A stretch of DNA of 64,000 bases, taken from NCBI GenBank assembly GCA_030651765.1, contig JAUSBY010000005.1, positions 186,001-250,000 of the forward strand. Reading direction: 5' to 3'. Made by a program: the position numbers and the translations under genes. The stretch is from Coriobacteriia bacterium. Lineage in GTDB: Bacteria; Actinomycetota; Coriobacteriia; Anaerosomatales; Anaerosomataceae. The notes beneath the pieces are model-generated. The model was given only the letters and a program-made list of their open reading frames with translations. It did no database searches and was not told where the DNA came from. This document shows positions 1-8,683 of this stretch, in pieces (within the stretch, counting starts at the first letter, position 1; each line of letters opens with the position of its first letter).

Positions 1-9
1 CGGTCCTGC

Positions 10-1986
10 CTACAGCGCCTTGCGTTCGGCTTCCGTCCGCTCGATCTGTTCGGACAGCCCGATCCACTCCGCCTCAAGGTCCGCCAGTCGCCGCTTGATG
101 ACAGTGTACTCCCCCATCGCGGACGTGAAACGGTCCTTGTCCTCGTAGAGTTCGGCATCCCCGAGCAGCGTGACGAGTTCGTCATGGCGCGCCTGTGCTG
201 TGCCGAGTTCGCGCTCCACGGTGGCAAGTCGCCTGCGAGCATCCCGCGTCCCCCGGTAGAGACGGTTGCGCGTCTCGGCCTCAACGCGCCGCTCCTCCTT
301 GGACTTCCTCGATCGAGCCTCCTCGGGATCTGCGGGCTTCGCGTCGTCTGCCGATCCCCGGGCAACCTGGCCGGTGACAGCCTCGAGCGCGTCTGTCTTG
401 TCCCGGAAGTAATCGTAGCCGCCGGGATAGACCGTCACTCCGCCACCACGGACATCGGCGACCTTGTCGGCCACCGCCCGTATGAGGTGCCGGTCGTGCG
501 TGATGAGCGCGATTGTGCCCGTGTACTGCGTGAGCGCCGCCTCCAACACGTCGCGGCCCTGGATGTCGAGGTGGTTGGTGGGCTCGTCGAGGCAGAGCAG
601 CGACGCCGGCTTCACGAGCATCTTGGCAAGCGCAAGGCGCGCCCGCTCCCCGCCGGAAAGGACGCGGACGAGCTTGTGCACGTCGTCGCCTTTGAACAGG
701 AACGTGCCGAGCAACGTCCGTGCCTGCTCCTGCGTCCAGCCGGGAGCCGCCGCCATCAACTCTTCCAACACGGTGTTCTTGAGTCCGAGTGCCTCGAGCT
801 GGTGCTGCGCGAAGTATGCGACGGAGACCTTATGTCCGAGGCGACGCTCCCCCGCATCGGGCGCCAGATCGCCGGCGAGGATCCGAAGCAACGTGGACTT
901 GCCTGCACCATTCGGGCCGACGAGCGCAACCTTGTCTCCGCGATACAGCGCGAGCGACAGGTCCTCGTAGACCACGTTGTCACCGTAGGCCTTGCGTATC
1001 CCGTCAAGGGCGATGACCTCGTCGCCCGTACGCTCCGGCTGCGGGAACTGGAACCGCACCTTCGTACGCTCGGGCGGGATCTCGATACGTTCGACGCGCT
1101 CGAGCGCCTTGATCCTGCTCTGGACCGCTTTGGCCTTCGTGTTCTTGTACCGGAAGCGCTCGATGAACCGTTCCTGCTGCGCGACGTAGCGCTCCTGCTG
1201 CTTGTGCGCGGCGACCAGACGCTCCCGGTCCTCGGCCTTGTGCTGCTCGTACGCGGTGTAGGTTCCGTGAGAGACAGTCAAGCGCCGACGCTCGAGCTCG
1301 GCCACACGTGAGACCAGCGCGTCCATGAAGGTGCGGTCGTGGCTGACGAGCACGACGGCGCCCTCGTACGATCGAAGGAAGCTCTCGAGCCAGGTCACGC
1401 TCTCAAGATCGAGGTGGTTGGTCGGCTCGTCCAGGAGCAGCACATCCGGTTCGGTGAGCAGCAGCTTGGCAAGCGCCACGCGCATGAGCCAGCCACCGGA
1501 CAGTTCGCCCACGTCGCGTATCAGGTCGCGCTCCTTGAAGCCCAGGCCAGTGAGGACCGCCCGCGCCTCGGCCTCCACGGTGTATCCGCCGAGATGCTCG
1601 AACCGGTCTCTGAGGCGACCGTACTCGACCAGCAACGTCTCGAGGTCCTCGGCTGCGGCAGTCTCCAGCTCGGTCTCGAGCAGGTGCATCCGGTGCTCGA
1701 TACCCTGAACGCCGGACGCCTCCGAGAGCACCTCGGCGAGTACCGTCCGGCCGCACATCTCGATCGCCTCTTGCCGGAGGTAGCCGACGGTGGCATCGCG
1801 TGTGCGTATGACGCTGCCCGAGTCGGCCTCCTGCTCGTCTGCCATGATCTCCAGCAGCGTGGTCTTGCCGGTACCGTTGGCGCCGACGAGTGCGATACGG
1901 TCCCGCGCGCCAACACGAAGGAACGCATCCGAGAACAGGACGCGCTCGCCGATGGTCTTGGTAACATGGTCGACGGTGATGATCAC
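10..1986 (-). CDS. ABC-F family ATP-binding protein (ribosome-associated type)
   Basis: A 658-residue soluble protein with two ABC ATPase domains and no membrane segments, the layout of ABC-F proteins that act on the ribosome in translation or antibiotic protection. Domain 1 has Walker A GANGTGKTT (about residues 36-43), signature LSGGW and Walker B/D-loop LLLDEPTNHLD. After the interdomain linker, domain 2 has GPNGAGKST, LSGGERARLALAK and LCLDEPTNHLD. The last about 110 residues are charged and helical, like the C-terminal coiled-coil arm of Uup/YheS-type members. Start is ATG at 1986. The family is certain; the subfamily (Uup, EttA, YheS or resistance type) cannot be settled by eye. Confidence 0.93.
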   Translation of the reverse strand: MIITVDHVTKTIGERVLFSDAFLRVGARDRIALVGANGTGKTTLLEIMADEQEADSGSVIRTRDATVGYLRQEAIEMCGRTVLAEVLSEASGVQGIEHRMHLLETELETAAAEDLETLLVEYGRLRDRFEHLGGYTVEAEARAVLTGLGFKERDLIRDVGELSGGWLMRVALAKLLLTEPDVLLLDEPTNHLDLESVTWLESFLRSYEGAVVLVSHDRTFMDALVSRVAELERRRLTVSHGTYTAYEQHKAEDRERLVAAHKQQERYVAQQERFIERFRYKNTKAKAVQSRIKALERVERIEIPPERTKVRFQFPQPERTGDEVIALDGIRKAYGDNVVYEDLSLALYRGDKVALVGPNGAGKSTLLRILAGDLAPDAGERRLGHKVSVAYFAQHQLEALGLKNTVLEELMAAAPGWTQEQARTLLGTFLFKGDDVHKLVRVLSGGERARLALAKMLVKPASLLCLDEPTNHLDIQGRDVLEAALTQYTGTIALITHDRHLIRAVADKVADVRGGGVTVYPGGYDYFRDKTDALEAVTGQVARGSADDAKPADPEEARSRKSKEERRVEAETRNRLYRGTRDARRRLATVERELGTAQARHDELVTLLGDAELYEDKDRFTSAMGEYTVIKRRLADLEAEWIGLSEQIERTEAERKAL

Positions 1987-2025
1987 GCCGAACAGTCTAC
2001 CAGTGCTGCGCCAGCGCGTGCCGCG

Positions 2026-2391
2026 CTATGCGCTGCGGGTCAGCAGGAGCCCGATCTCGCGCAGCATCGCGCAGTGATGATCGAACACCACATCGTCGTC
2101 CACTCCCCACTCCAGCGAACGCTCGGCGAGTAGGTTCACCACGCCGATGATGCTGCCAACGGTCGGCGTGTCGTAGTTGCCGCCCACGTGGAGGAAGGCC
2201 AGGCGGACGATTCCTTCGACACTCTTCCTGACCGCGGACGTGCGGGTATCCAGACCGAGTTCCTCACGGCTCGCGCCGAATCGCGCGTAGTGCGTGGAGG
2301 TGAAGCAGTCAACAACGGCGTCCCGCACCGCTCGTACCGGCAGTGGCACGGCGCCAGCATGGTCGTGCATCGACTCGCTGTTCGTCTGCAT
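2026..2391 (-). CDS. hypothetical protein, about 121 aa
   Basis: I do not recognise this protein. I chose the ATG at 2391 (MQTNSESMHDH) because a GAAGGAC Shine-Dalgarno-like stretch sits about 9 bases upstream; an ATG at 2445 would add 18 arginine-rich residues that look non-genuine. The product is acidic and soluble, with helical stretches and no signal peptide or membrane segment. It contains several His and Asp/Glu residues (VDDDVVFDHHCAMLREIG near the C-terminus), but no named metal-binding motif. It lies directly upstream of the ABC-F gene on the same strand and downstream of the hemerythrin gene. It is probably a real gene because of its start signal and codon use. Confidence 0.55.
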   Translation of the reverse strand: MQTNSESMHDHAGAVPLPVRAVRDAVVDCFTSTHYARFGASREELGLDTRTSAVRKSVEGIVRLAFLHVGGNYDTPTVGSIIGVVNLLAERSLEWGVDDDVVFDHHCAMLREIGLLLTRSA

Positions 2392-2561
2392 ACGGGCATC
2401 CGTCCTTCGTCGGCAGCCTCTGTATCGGCGCGAGTGTCCGGACACTGAGTGCGCAGCGTCACAGTAGACGAAGTTCCCTGCTTACCGAACAAAGCCTTGA
2501 CCAAAAAAGGGAGAAGTGCGAAAGGCCTGGCAGCCGGGCAGAACCCGACACCCGGAAGACC

Positions 2562-3005
2562 CTAGCCCGGTGGGTTCGATGCCCAGGGCTCCGGCGTCTC
2601 GGCGCTCATCGCACGCGATCGCACGAACTCGATGAACACACGGTCATGCTCGTACACGTGCCCCGCGAACCACTCCCGCACGAACGCCACGACCGGCTTC
2701 ATGCTGTTGAGCTCCCCGGTCCTGAACCGCAAGACGGCACGGCGGGCCGCCTCAGTGAGCTCCCTGTGCTCGGCGATGTGATCGCTGGCGGCAGAACCGC
2801 CATAGCCGGCCCGCTCCATCAGCCGCTCTTCGGTCAGGAAGTGGCAGTCGACGTGTTCCATCAGGCGATCGAGGACGACCATGATCTGCTCCGGACTGTC
2901 ATCGGCAGTCTCCACATAGTCCACGAGAGCGTGGATGTCGCGATGCTGCTGGTCGACGAGTGGATCTCCCGTCTTCATCGACTCGTCCCACAGGAACTCG
3001 GTCAT
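2562..3005 (-). CDS. bacteriohemerythrin
   Basis: A 147-residue single-domain hemerythrin, a non-heme di-iron O2-binding protein used for oxygen sensing, storage or delivery. The full ligand set is visible: H21 (in DQQHRDIH), H55 and E59 (HFLTE), H76 and H80 (HIAEH), H116 and D121 (HVYEHD). The N-terminal LWDESMKTGDPLVDQQH is typical of the family. Start ATG at 3005 is preceded by GGAAGGGCG; a longer reading from 3074 adds residues with no family similarity. There is no fused sensor or methyl-accepting domain. In a probable anaerobe it may buffer oxygen or serve an O2-sensing role; that is inference. Confidence 0.93.
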   Translation of the reverse strand: MTEFLWDESMKTGDPLVDQQHRDIHALVDYVETADDSPEQIMVVLDRLMEHVDCHFLTEERLMERAGYGGSAASDHIAEHRELTEAARRAVLRFRTGELNSMKPVVAFVREWFAGHVYEHDRVFIEFVRSRAMSAETPEPWASNPPG

Positions 3006-3077
3006 GCGCCCACGCCCTTCCGCCCGGTCGCTGCCGTCAATCAATAGTAGCGCAGCATGCGCCGAGGCTGACACGAA

Positions 3078-3101
3078 GGCCCCGGCACGTCTGCCGGGGC
3101 C
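3078..3101. terminator. hairpin, candidate terminator
   Basis: GGCCCCGGCA-CGTC-TGCCGGGGCC is a perfect 10-bp stem with a 4-base loop. Read on the minus strand it directly follows the tRNA-Val-like 3' fragment, the same arrangement as the hairpin that follows the intact tRNA-Val gene. There is no clear T-run, so efficient termination is uncertain. Confidence 0.5.
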
Positions 3102-3109
3102 TCGTCAGG

Positions 3110-3124
3110 TGCTGGTGGGCGATA
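3110..3124 (-). repeat. tRNA-Val 3'-end fragment (direct repeat of 6435-6449)
   Basis: Fifteen bases, TGCTGGTGGGCGATA, are identical to 6435-6449. There they form the acceptor-stem 3' strand, CCA tail and first three downstream bases of the intact tRNA-Val gene. No T-arm, anticodon arm or 5' acceptor strand can be built from the adjoining sequence, so this is a fragment rather than a tRNA. The two copies bracket the sensor kinase gene. It may be an attachment-site scar or the remnant of a deleted tRNA gene. Confidence 0.55.
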
Positions 3125-3378
3125 GTTGCTGCGAAGGGGTGCTCGAGCATCCCTGGTTGAGCTGCTCTTTGGCGAGCACAAGATCAGGTTCCTCACGGTC
3201 GACTCCGCGAGTAGATGCCCACGGGCGTCTAGGGATGGCTGAACGCGCGTGATACGAGGGTCGCCCGGCGTGACTCCTCTATATTCCCGACCGGTCGATG
3301 GACGCTGCGCACCTGCACTCATGTATGCACCCGGGTGATGCCGATACACTAACCAACGTCGCCTAGAAAGGGAGACTG

Positions 3379-6300
3379 ATGTTGCGCTCGTTACGCACGG
3401 TACGCAAACTCGCAGCGCCCTCACTCTGGACCGTGGTTCTCGTATTCGTCTTGTCTGGCTTGATCGCCTCCGCCGCCGGGACGCTCTTCTATCGCGATCA
3501 GGAACGCGTACTTCGCGAGAAGGAGCTCCGACGATTCACAGGCATCGGCGATCTCAAGGCCGCTGCTGTGTCGGAGTGGCACAAGGAGCGACTCGCCGAT
3601 GCGGCAGTGTTCCAGACGAACCCGGTCTTCATCGAACTCACTCGGCGCGCGCTCCACGATCCCAGTGATTCTGCGGCGCGGCGCGAGATCTTGTCGTGGC
3701 TAGAGAGTGTTCTGTCTGACCCGAACTACGATAGCGTGTTCATCCTCGACGCCGAAGGTCGCGACACGGGGTTTCTCAACGGGGAGGACCGGTGTGTCGA
3801 CCAGGTCACTGCCGAAACCATCGCCTCAGGAGAAATCACTCTCACTGGTCCGTTCTGTGACCCAACAGACGGTCATCTCCATCTCACTGTCACGGCACCC
3901 CTCGTGGATCCCGGCAACGAGGGGGGGACCCCCTTAGGGGCGCTCGTCATGACCATCGACCCTGAGATCTTCCTCTTTCCGTCCCTGAGATACTGGGAGT
4001 CTGCGGGCGATACGGCGGAGACCCTCATCGGCCGCGTCGAGGGGGACCACGTGGCACTCCTCAGCCCCTCGAGCAAGCGGTGGAGCGGCAAGCAGGACCT
4101 ATCGAATGCGAGCCGAGCCATAGTGCAGGCCATCCTTACCGACACCCACACCGTGACCGCCCGCGACCATCGCGGTACCGAGGTGGTCGTTGCCATCGAC
4201 GCTATCGAGGGTACCGACTGGCACCTCGTCTCCGCGATTGACGACGCCGAGATCGCCGCCCCGGCCAGGGACCGCCTCGGGCTCATCGTCGTCCTCGCGG
4301 TCTCGTTCTTCGCCACCGCGACCGGCGGCAGCGCACTCGCATGGCGCCAGCAGCGCGCGCAGACCTACCGGGAGTTGTACGAGACAGAGCGGGATCGGGC
4401 CTGGCTCCACGACCTTGTGGAACGCAGCGTCGACGAGGTCTACGCGATTGACCCGCAGAGCCTACGGTTCACCTTCGCCAACCCGGCGGCGCAACGCACT
4501 CTCGGTTACTCGGCGGACGAACTGTCGACGATGACGCCGCTGGATACCCTCGTCGGCGTCGATGAAGCATGGATACGCACGCTCATCGCACCTGTGCTCG
4601 ACGGTGAGCGCGCGAAGGTCACCTTCGAGAGCGTGCAGCGCAGCAAGGACGGTATGACGTATCCGGTCGAGATCGACCTCGAGAGGATAGACACCACAGA
4701 CAGAGTGGTCCTGCTCGCGACGGTCGCAGATATCACGCAGCGCACGCAAGCCATCGCTGCGCTCCGCGAGAGCGAAGAACGATTCCGGGCCGTCATCGAG
4801 CAGACCGATCAGGGCATCTCTGTCGGGAAGCCCGACGGGACGATCGTGGTCTACAACGACGCGCTGGAGCGGCTGTCCGGGTATTCACGCGAGGAGGTCC
4901 AGACCCACGGATGGTTCGAGCTTGTGTATCCGACACCAGAGCGACGCGCCGAGGCCGTCCGCATCTCCGAGGAGGCTCTAGCCGGAAAGCGTCCGAACGT
5001 CGAAGTCCCCATCGTCCGCAAAGGCGGAGCCGAACGGTGGGTGTCGTTCGTGACCACACCCGTCGAAATCGCCGGGGACCGGTTCAACCTGACCCTCATG
5101 TCCGATGTATCCGAGCAACGCGAGTCCGACCGGCGGCTCCGCGAACTCGACGCCATCGTCTCGCGCGGCCCTGCGGTCGCCTTCACCTGGGCGGCAGAGG
5201 AGGGCTGGCCGATCGAGTTCGTGTCGAGCAGCATCTCGCAGTTCGGCTACGATGCGGAGGAGCTCATAGACCAACGCGCACTCCACAGCGAACTCATGAA
5301 CCCCGACGACGTCCACCGGCTAGCGCGGGTCGTCGATGAGTCCAGAAGCCGTGGTATCGATCAGGTAGATGTCGAATACCGCATCCGCGCGGCCGACACT
5401 GCGGAAGAACGGTGGGTCGCCGAACGGACCTGGGCGGTCCGCTCGTCTACAGGAGAGATCCTCCGGACCCAGGGCGTGCTCATCGACATCACGGAGCGCA
5501 AGGTTGCCGAGGAGGAACTCGAACGGCACCGCGACCAGCTCGAGATGCTCGTGGCCGAGCGAACCGAGAATCTCGCTCGTGCGAACGCGAGTCTCGACAC
5601 CTCGAACGAGCGGCTCCGGTCGCTCAACCTGCAGTTGCAGATGGCAGTCGAGGATCTTGAGAGGGTCAACATCCAGCTGGAGCATGCCACGCGCGTCAAG
5701 AGCACCTTCCTCGCGAACATGAGTCACGAACTGCGAACCCCTCTCAACTCCATCATCGGGTTCTCGGACATCCTCGTTCAGGGTCTTGCCGGTCCGCTCT
5801 CTGAGGAGCAGCACACCCAGATCGGAATGATCAATGGCGCCGGCAAGCACCTCCTCGCGCTCATCAACGAGATACTCGACCTGTCAAAGGTGGAGGCTGG
5901 TGAGATGACTGTTCGCTTCCAGGAGTTCGACCTCGCGGAGATGCTCACGCAGGTCACCGAGATGCTTCGACCTCTCGCGGCCGAAAAGGGAGTGGACCTG
6001 CGACTTCACCTGCCGCCAGCCACGCCGCCCATAAGGTCAGACTGCGACAAGGTGAAGCAGATCGTCCTCAATCTGGCTGGAAACGCGATCAAATTCACGG
6101 AGGAAGGACACGTGATCATCTCGCTGCACCCCGCCGGTGAACGGCATGTGGCGGTGAGCGTCATAGACACCGGACCGGGTATTCCCGACAACCGCATTGC
6201 GGACATCTTCACTCCGTTCGTACAGCTAGACGCAGATTCCAGGTCGAAGCCGAAGGGCACCGGGCTGGGGCTGGCGATCTCGCAGGAGTACGCAGGGATG

Positions 6301-6402
6301 CTCGGCGGAGAGATAGGCGTGACAAGTCGCCTGGGTGAGGGGTCCGAATTCCGGCTCACCCTCCCGATCGATCCTCCTGAAGCCGCTCAGCCCACAACAT
6401 GA
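3379..6402 (+). CDS. membrane sensor histidine kinase with three PAS domains
   Basis: A 1007-residue sensor kinase. A membrane helix near residues 15-36 is followed by an extracytoplasmic region (about 37-300) that could be a Cache-like sensor, then a second helix (about 302-325). Three PAS/PAC modules follow (about 340-460, 467-585, 590-710), then a coiled coil (about 712-770). The dimerisation/phosphoacceptor domain has NMSHELRTPLNSIIGFSDIL with His783. The ATPase domain shows the N-box (IVLNLAGNAIKF), G1 (DTGPGIP) and G2 (KGTGLGLAIS). There is no receiver domain and no neighbouring response regulator, so it is an orphan kinase. ATG 3379 follows AAAGGGAGA. It is the only plus-strand gene in this part of the window. 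Confidence 0.95.
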   Translation: MLRSLRTVRKLAAPSLWTVVLVFVLSGLIASAAGTLFYRDQERVLREKELRRFTGIGDLKAAAVSEWHKERLADAAVFQTNPVFIELTRRALHDPSDSAARREILSWLESVLSDPNYDSVFILDAEGRDTGFLNGEDRCVDQVTAETIASGEITLTGPFCDPTDGHLHLTVTAPLVDPGNEGGTPLGALVMTIDPEIFLFPSLRYWESAGDTAETLIGRVEGDHVALLSPSSKRWSGKQDLSNASRAIVQAILTDTHTVTARDHRGTEVVVAIDAIEGTDWHLVSAIDDAEIAAPARDRLGLIVVLAVSFFATATGGSALAWRQQRAQTYRELYETERDRAWLHDLVERSVDEVYAIDPQSLRFTFANPAAQRTLGYSADELSTMTPLDTLVGVDEAWIRTLIAPVLDGERAKVTFESVQRSKDGMTYPVEIDLERIDTTDRVVLLATVADITQRTQAIAALRESEERFRAVIEQTDQGISVGKPDGTIVVYNDALERLSGYSREEVQTHGWFELVYPTPERRAEAVRISEEALAGKRPNVEVPIVRKGGAERWVSFVTTPVEIAGDRFNLTLMSDVSEQRESDRRLRELDAIVSRGPAVAFTWAAEEGWPIEFVSSSISQFGYDAEELIDQRALHSELMNPDDVHRLARVVDESRSRGIDQVDVEYRIRAADTAEERWVAERTWAVRSSTGEILRTQGVLIDITERKVAEEELERHRDQLEMLVAERTENLARANASLDTSNERLRSLNLQLQMAVEDLERVNIQLEHATRVKSTFLANMSHELRTPLNSIIGFSDILVQGLAGPLSEEQHTQIGMINGAGKHLLALINEILDLSKVEAGEMTVRFQEFDLAEMLTQVTEMLRPLAAEKGVDLRLHLPPATPPIRSDCDKVKQIVLNLAGNAIKFTEEGHVIISLHPAGERHVAVSVIDTGPGIPDNRIADIFTPFVQLDADSRSKPKGTGLGLAISQEYAGMLGGEIGVTSRLGEGSEFRLTLPIDPPEAAQPTT

Positions 6403-6430
6403 AGAACCGGCCTCGTGTGAGACCGGTTCT
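6403..6430. terminator. bidirectional terminator between kinase gene and tRNA-Val
   Basis: AGAACCGG and CCGGTTCT form an 8-bp stem that extends after one mismatch through CTC/GAG around a GTGT loop. It begins one base after the kinase stop codon and lies just past the 3' end of the convergent tRNA-Val gene, so it can serve both transcripts. Confidence 0.75.
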
Positions 6431-6437
6431 GAGTTGC

Positions 6438-6512
6438 TGGTGGGCGATACTGGATTTGAACCAGTGACTTCTTCCGTGTGAAGGAAGCGCTCTCCCACTG
6501 AGCTAATCGCCC
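6438..6512 (-). tRNA. tRNA-Val (CAC)
   Basis: A 75-nt cloverleaf with encoded CCA. The acceptor stem is GGGCGAT/ATCGCCC, the D-arm GCTC/GAGC, and the anticodon arm CTTCC-TTCACAC-GGAAG gives anticodon CAC (Val, GUG codons). The T-arm is CTGG-TTCAAAT-CCAG. All stems pair. Its 3' end is the sequence copied at 3110-3124. Confidence 0.96.
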
Positions 6513-6538
6513 TTAAGACCGCTCGCGCGGCGTCGCCT

Positions 6539-6567
6539 ATTGTAGCAGTCTCGCGTCGATGCGCCAG
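6539..6567 (-). promoter_or_regulatory. predicted promoter of tRNA-Val
   Basis: On the minus strand, CTGGCG (6562-6567), a 17-base spacer and TACAAT (6539-6544) resemble a housekeeping-sigma promoter. The -10 lies 27 bases before the tRNA 5' end. The -35 match is weak. Confidence 0.5.
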
Positions 6568-6571
6568 ACCC

Positions 6572-7552
6572 TCACCGCGCGTACCCGGCGGGGTGGGTGC
6601 TATGCCAGCGCCAGGCGTCGCTGACCATCTGCCCGAGGTCACGCGTCGGCGCCCAGCCGAGGACTTCGCGTGCGCGGTCAATGCTCGCGACGAGCTTCGC
6701 CGGATCCCCGGCGCGCCGGGGTCCTAACGCGACCTCGATCTCGACACCGGTCGCCGAGCTGCACTCCGCGACCACCTCAAGGTTCGAGTATCCACGGCCA
6801 CTGCCGAGATTGCAGATCGTCCCCGCGCCACCGTCGCCGAGGTACTCGACGGCCGCGCGATGGGCCTCGGCGAGATCGACGACGTGAACGTAGTCGCGTA
6901 CGCACGTCCCGTCGGGCGTCGGGTAATCAGCGCCGAAGACGGTGAAGGTCGGGTGATCCCCGGCCGCGACGCGCAGGATCCTCGGCACGATATGCGTCTC
7001 GGGGTCGTGCGCTTCGCCAAGCGAGCCGTCCGGCCATGCCCCCGCCACATTGAAGTACCGCAGCCGCACGGCCTCCAGCTCACCCGCATCCTCGGTAACC
7101 GCGATCATGCGCTCGAAGGCCAGCTTGGACGCGCCGTACGTGTTGATCGGCCTGGTGGACGCCTCCTCCGGAATCGGGATGACCTCCGGTTGCCCGTACA
7201 CAGCCGCCGTTGAAGAGAACACGAGCCGCCGCACACCATGCCGGAGCATCCGGTCAAGCATCATGGACGGCTCGGCGAGGTTCTTCCGATAGTACAGGTC
7301 GGGGAGTTCCTGAGACTCCGCCACCTCGATGTACCCGGCACAGTGAATGACCACGTCGATCTCCGGCAGCACCGAGTCGAGGATCTCGGTATCCCCTATC
7401 GCAGCCTTCACGAGGACCGCGCGACGGTCGACCGCCGGTACGTGCCCACGCTCGAGCGAGTCGATGACGACGACCTCGTGTCCTGCATCGAGTAGCAGCC
7501 TGGTCGTGATGCTGCCGATGTACCCGGCGCCGCCCGTGACCAGTAACCGCAC
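6572..7552 (-). CDS. galE: UDP-glucose 4-epimerase
   Basis: A 326-residue extended short-chain dehydrogenase/reductase that interconverts UDP-glucose and UDP-galactose (or the N-acetyl forms) for surface polysaccharide. The N-terminal NAD site is GGAGYIG, the active-site serine region SSTAAVYG is followed by the catalytic pair in TYGASK, and the C-terminal half carries the substrate-binding GTCVRDYVHV segment typical of GalE. GTG start with AGGAGG about 8 bases upstream. It lies 12 bases after wecB in the same direction, so both sugar-nucleotide enzymes are probably co-transcribed. Confidence 0.95.
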   Translation of the reverse strand: MRLLVTGGAGYIGSITTRLLLDAGHEVVVIDSLERGHVPAVDRRAVLVKAAIGDTEILDSVLPEIDVVIHCAGYIEVAESQELPDLYYRKNLAEPSMMLDRMLRHGVRRLVFSSTAAVYGQPEVIPIPEEASTRPINTYGASKLAFERMIAVTEDAGELEAVRLRYFNVAGAWPDGSLGEAHDPETHIVPRILRVAAGDHPTFTVFGADYPTPDGTCVRDYVHVVDLAEAHRAAVEYLGDGGAGTICNLGSGRGYSNLEVVAECSSATGVEIEVALGPRRAGDPAKLVASIDRAREVLGWAPTRDLGQMVSDAWRWHSTHPAGYAR

Positions 7553-7564
7553 CCTGGTGGCCTC

Positions 7565-8653
7565 CTAGTAGCCGTGGGGAGGAACGATGCCCGACTCAAG
7601 CGCGGCCACGACGCGCGCCGCCACCTCCGTGTCCCACCGCTCCGGGACGGTCCAGCCGCCTTCGCCAGCCAGGGCCTCCCCCAGCGCGGCAGAGATCGAG
7701 GCTGCATGCGCTCCGACGAGTCGGTTCGCGCCGATGTGGACCGTGATCTCCCGCTCCGTGTTGCGGCGTACCGTCACGCACGGGGTGCCCACCATGCACG
7801 CCTCTTCCTGGATGCCGCCCGAGTCGGTCACGATAGCGGCGGCGTCACGCTGCAGCGCGAGCATGTCGAGGTAGCCGACCGGGTCGACAAGGTGCACGGC
7901 ACCTGCGGCCCCAGTGAGGCCGGCCTCGGCCAGCTTGGGTCGTGTGCGCGGATGCGTGGGGAACAGCACAGGCAGCGGTGAGCCCGACAGTGCGGTGGCG
8001 ACAGCGGCAAGCCGCTCGGGATGCTCGGTGTTCTCGGGCCGGTGGATCGTTGCAAGCACGTATCCGCCAGACTCGAGCTTGCCGAGTGCGGCCGGCACAC
8101 GGTCTTCGATTCGCGCAAGGTTGCGCAGTACCGACTCGGCCATGATGTTGCCGACGAAGTGGATGCGCGAGGCATCCACGCCCTCGGCGATCAGATTCTC
8201 GTCGGCCTCTCGCACGGGTGTCAGAAGCATGGCAGAGAGCTGGTCGGTCACGAGGCGGTTGACCTCCTCGGGCATGGACATGTCGCGCGACCGCAGACCG
8301 GCCTCGAGGTGCACCACGGGTATCTGCAGCTTGGCCGCGGCAAGGGCGCCTGCCAGCGTGGAGTTCACGTCTCCGACCACGAGGACGGCGTCGGGCCGTT
8401 CGTCGGCGAAGAGCTCCTCGAGCTTCATCATCGCTGTGCCGGTCTGAACCGCGTGAGTCCCACTCCCGACCCCGAGCAGCCACGTAGGCGCCGGTATGTC
8501 CAGGTCCGAGAAGAAGATGTCCGACATCGACGCGTCGTAGTGTTGTCCGGTATGGGCGATCCGCGCGTCGATGCCCGCCCCCATGAGAGCCGGCATGAGC
8601 GGCCCGACCTTGATGAAGTTGGGGCGAGCGCCCACAACTACGATCATGCGCAT
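7565..8653 (-). CDS. wecB: UDP-N-acetylglucosamine 2-epimerase (non-hydrolysing)
   Basis: A 362-residue GT-B-fold epimerase that makes UDP-ManNAc from UDP-GlcNAc. Family hallmarks are GARPNFIKVGPL at the N-terminus, HTGQHYD, HLEAGLRS, THRPENTE, DSGGIQEEA and GTPCVTVRRNTERE. The length is usual for bacterial WecB/MnaA. UDP-ManNAc is the donor for TagA-type transferases, and one is encoded at 23295-24098, so the two genes may act in one pathway though 15 kb apart. ATG at 8653 with GAGGA upstream. Confidence 0.95.
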   Translation of the reverse strand: MRMIVVVGARPNFIKVGPLMPALMGAGIDARIAHTGQHYDASMSDIFFSDLDIPAPTWLLGVGSGTHAVQTGTAMMKLEELFADERPDAVLVVGDVNSTLAGALAAAKLQIPVVHLEAGLRSRDMSMPEEVNRLVTDQLSAMLLTPVREADENLIAEGVDASRIHFVGNIMAESVLRNLARIEDRVPAALGKLESGGYVLATIHRPENTEHPERLAAVATALSGSPLPVLFPTHPRTRPKLAEAGLTGAAGAVHLVDPVGYLDMLALQRDAAAIVTDSGGIQEEACMVGTPCVTVRRNTEREITVHIGANRLVGAHAASISAALGEALAGEGGWTVPERWDTEVAARVVAALESGIVPPHGY

Positions 8654-8683
8654 GCGGACGTGTCCTCTCAGTCGAGAACCGCG

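Larger units (their letters stand above)
3006..3378. other. non-coding gap between hemerythrin and sensor kinase
   Basis: About 370 bases without a credible gene. Reading frames here have no family similarity and poor start signals. The region holds a perfect 10-bp inverted repeat (3078-3101), a 15-base copy of the tRNA-Val 3' end (3110-3124) and, just before the kinase gene, the Shine-Dalgarno AAAGGGAGA (about 3366-3374). A TACACT hexamer at 3345-3350 is a possible -10 element, but no convincing -35 accompanies it. Confidence 0.6.

Noticed and set aside
3106-3190. Possible second complete tRNA on the minus strand
   Set aside because: Only the 3' acceptor strand and CCA fit; no T-loop (TTCRA), anticodon arm or pairing 5' strand exists.
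3340-3350. GCCGATACACT before the kinase gene, shared with 24201-24211 before the metalloprotease gene, resembling a sigma-28 -10 box
   Set aside because: An 11-mer shared twice in 64 kb is expected by chance, no matching -35 is present at the right distance in either case, and no motility genes are in the window.
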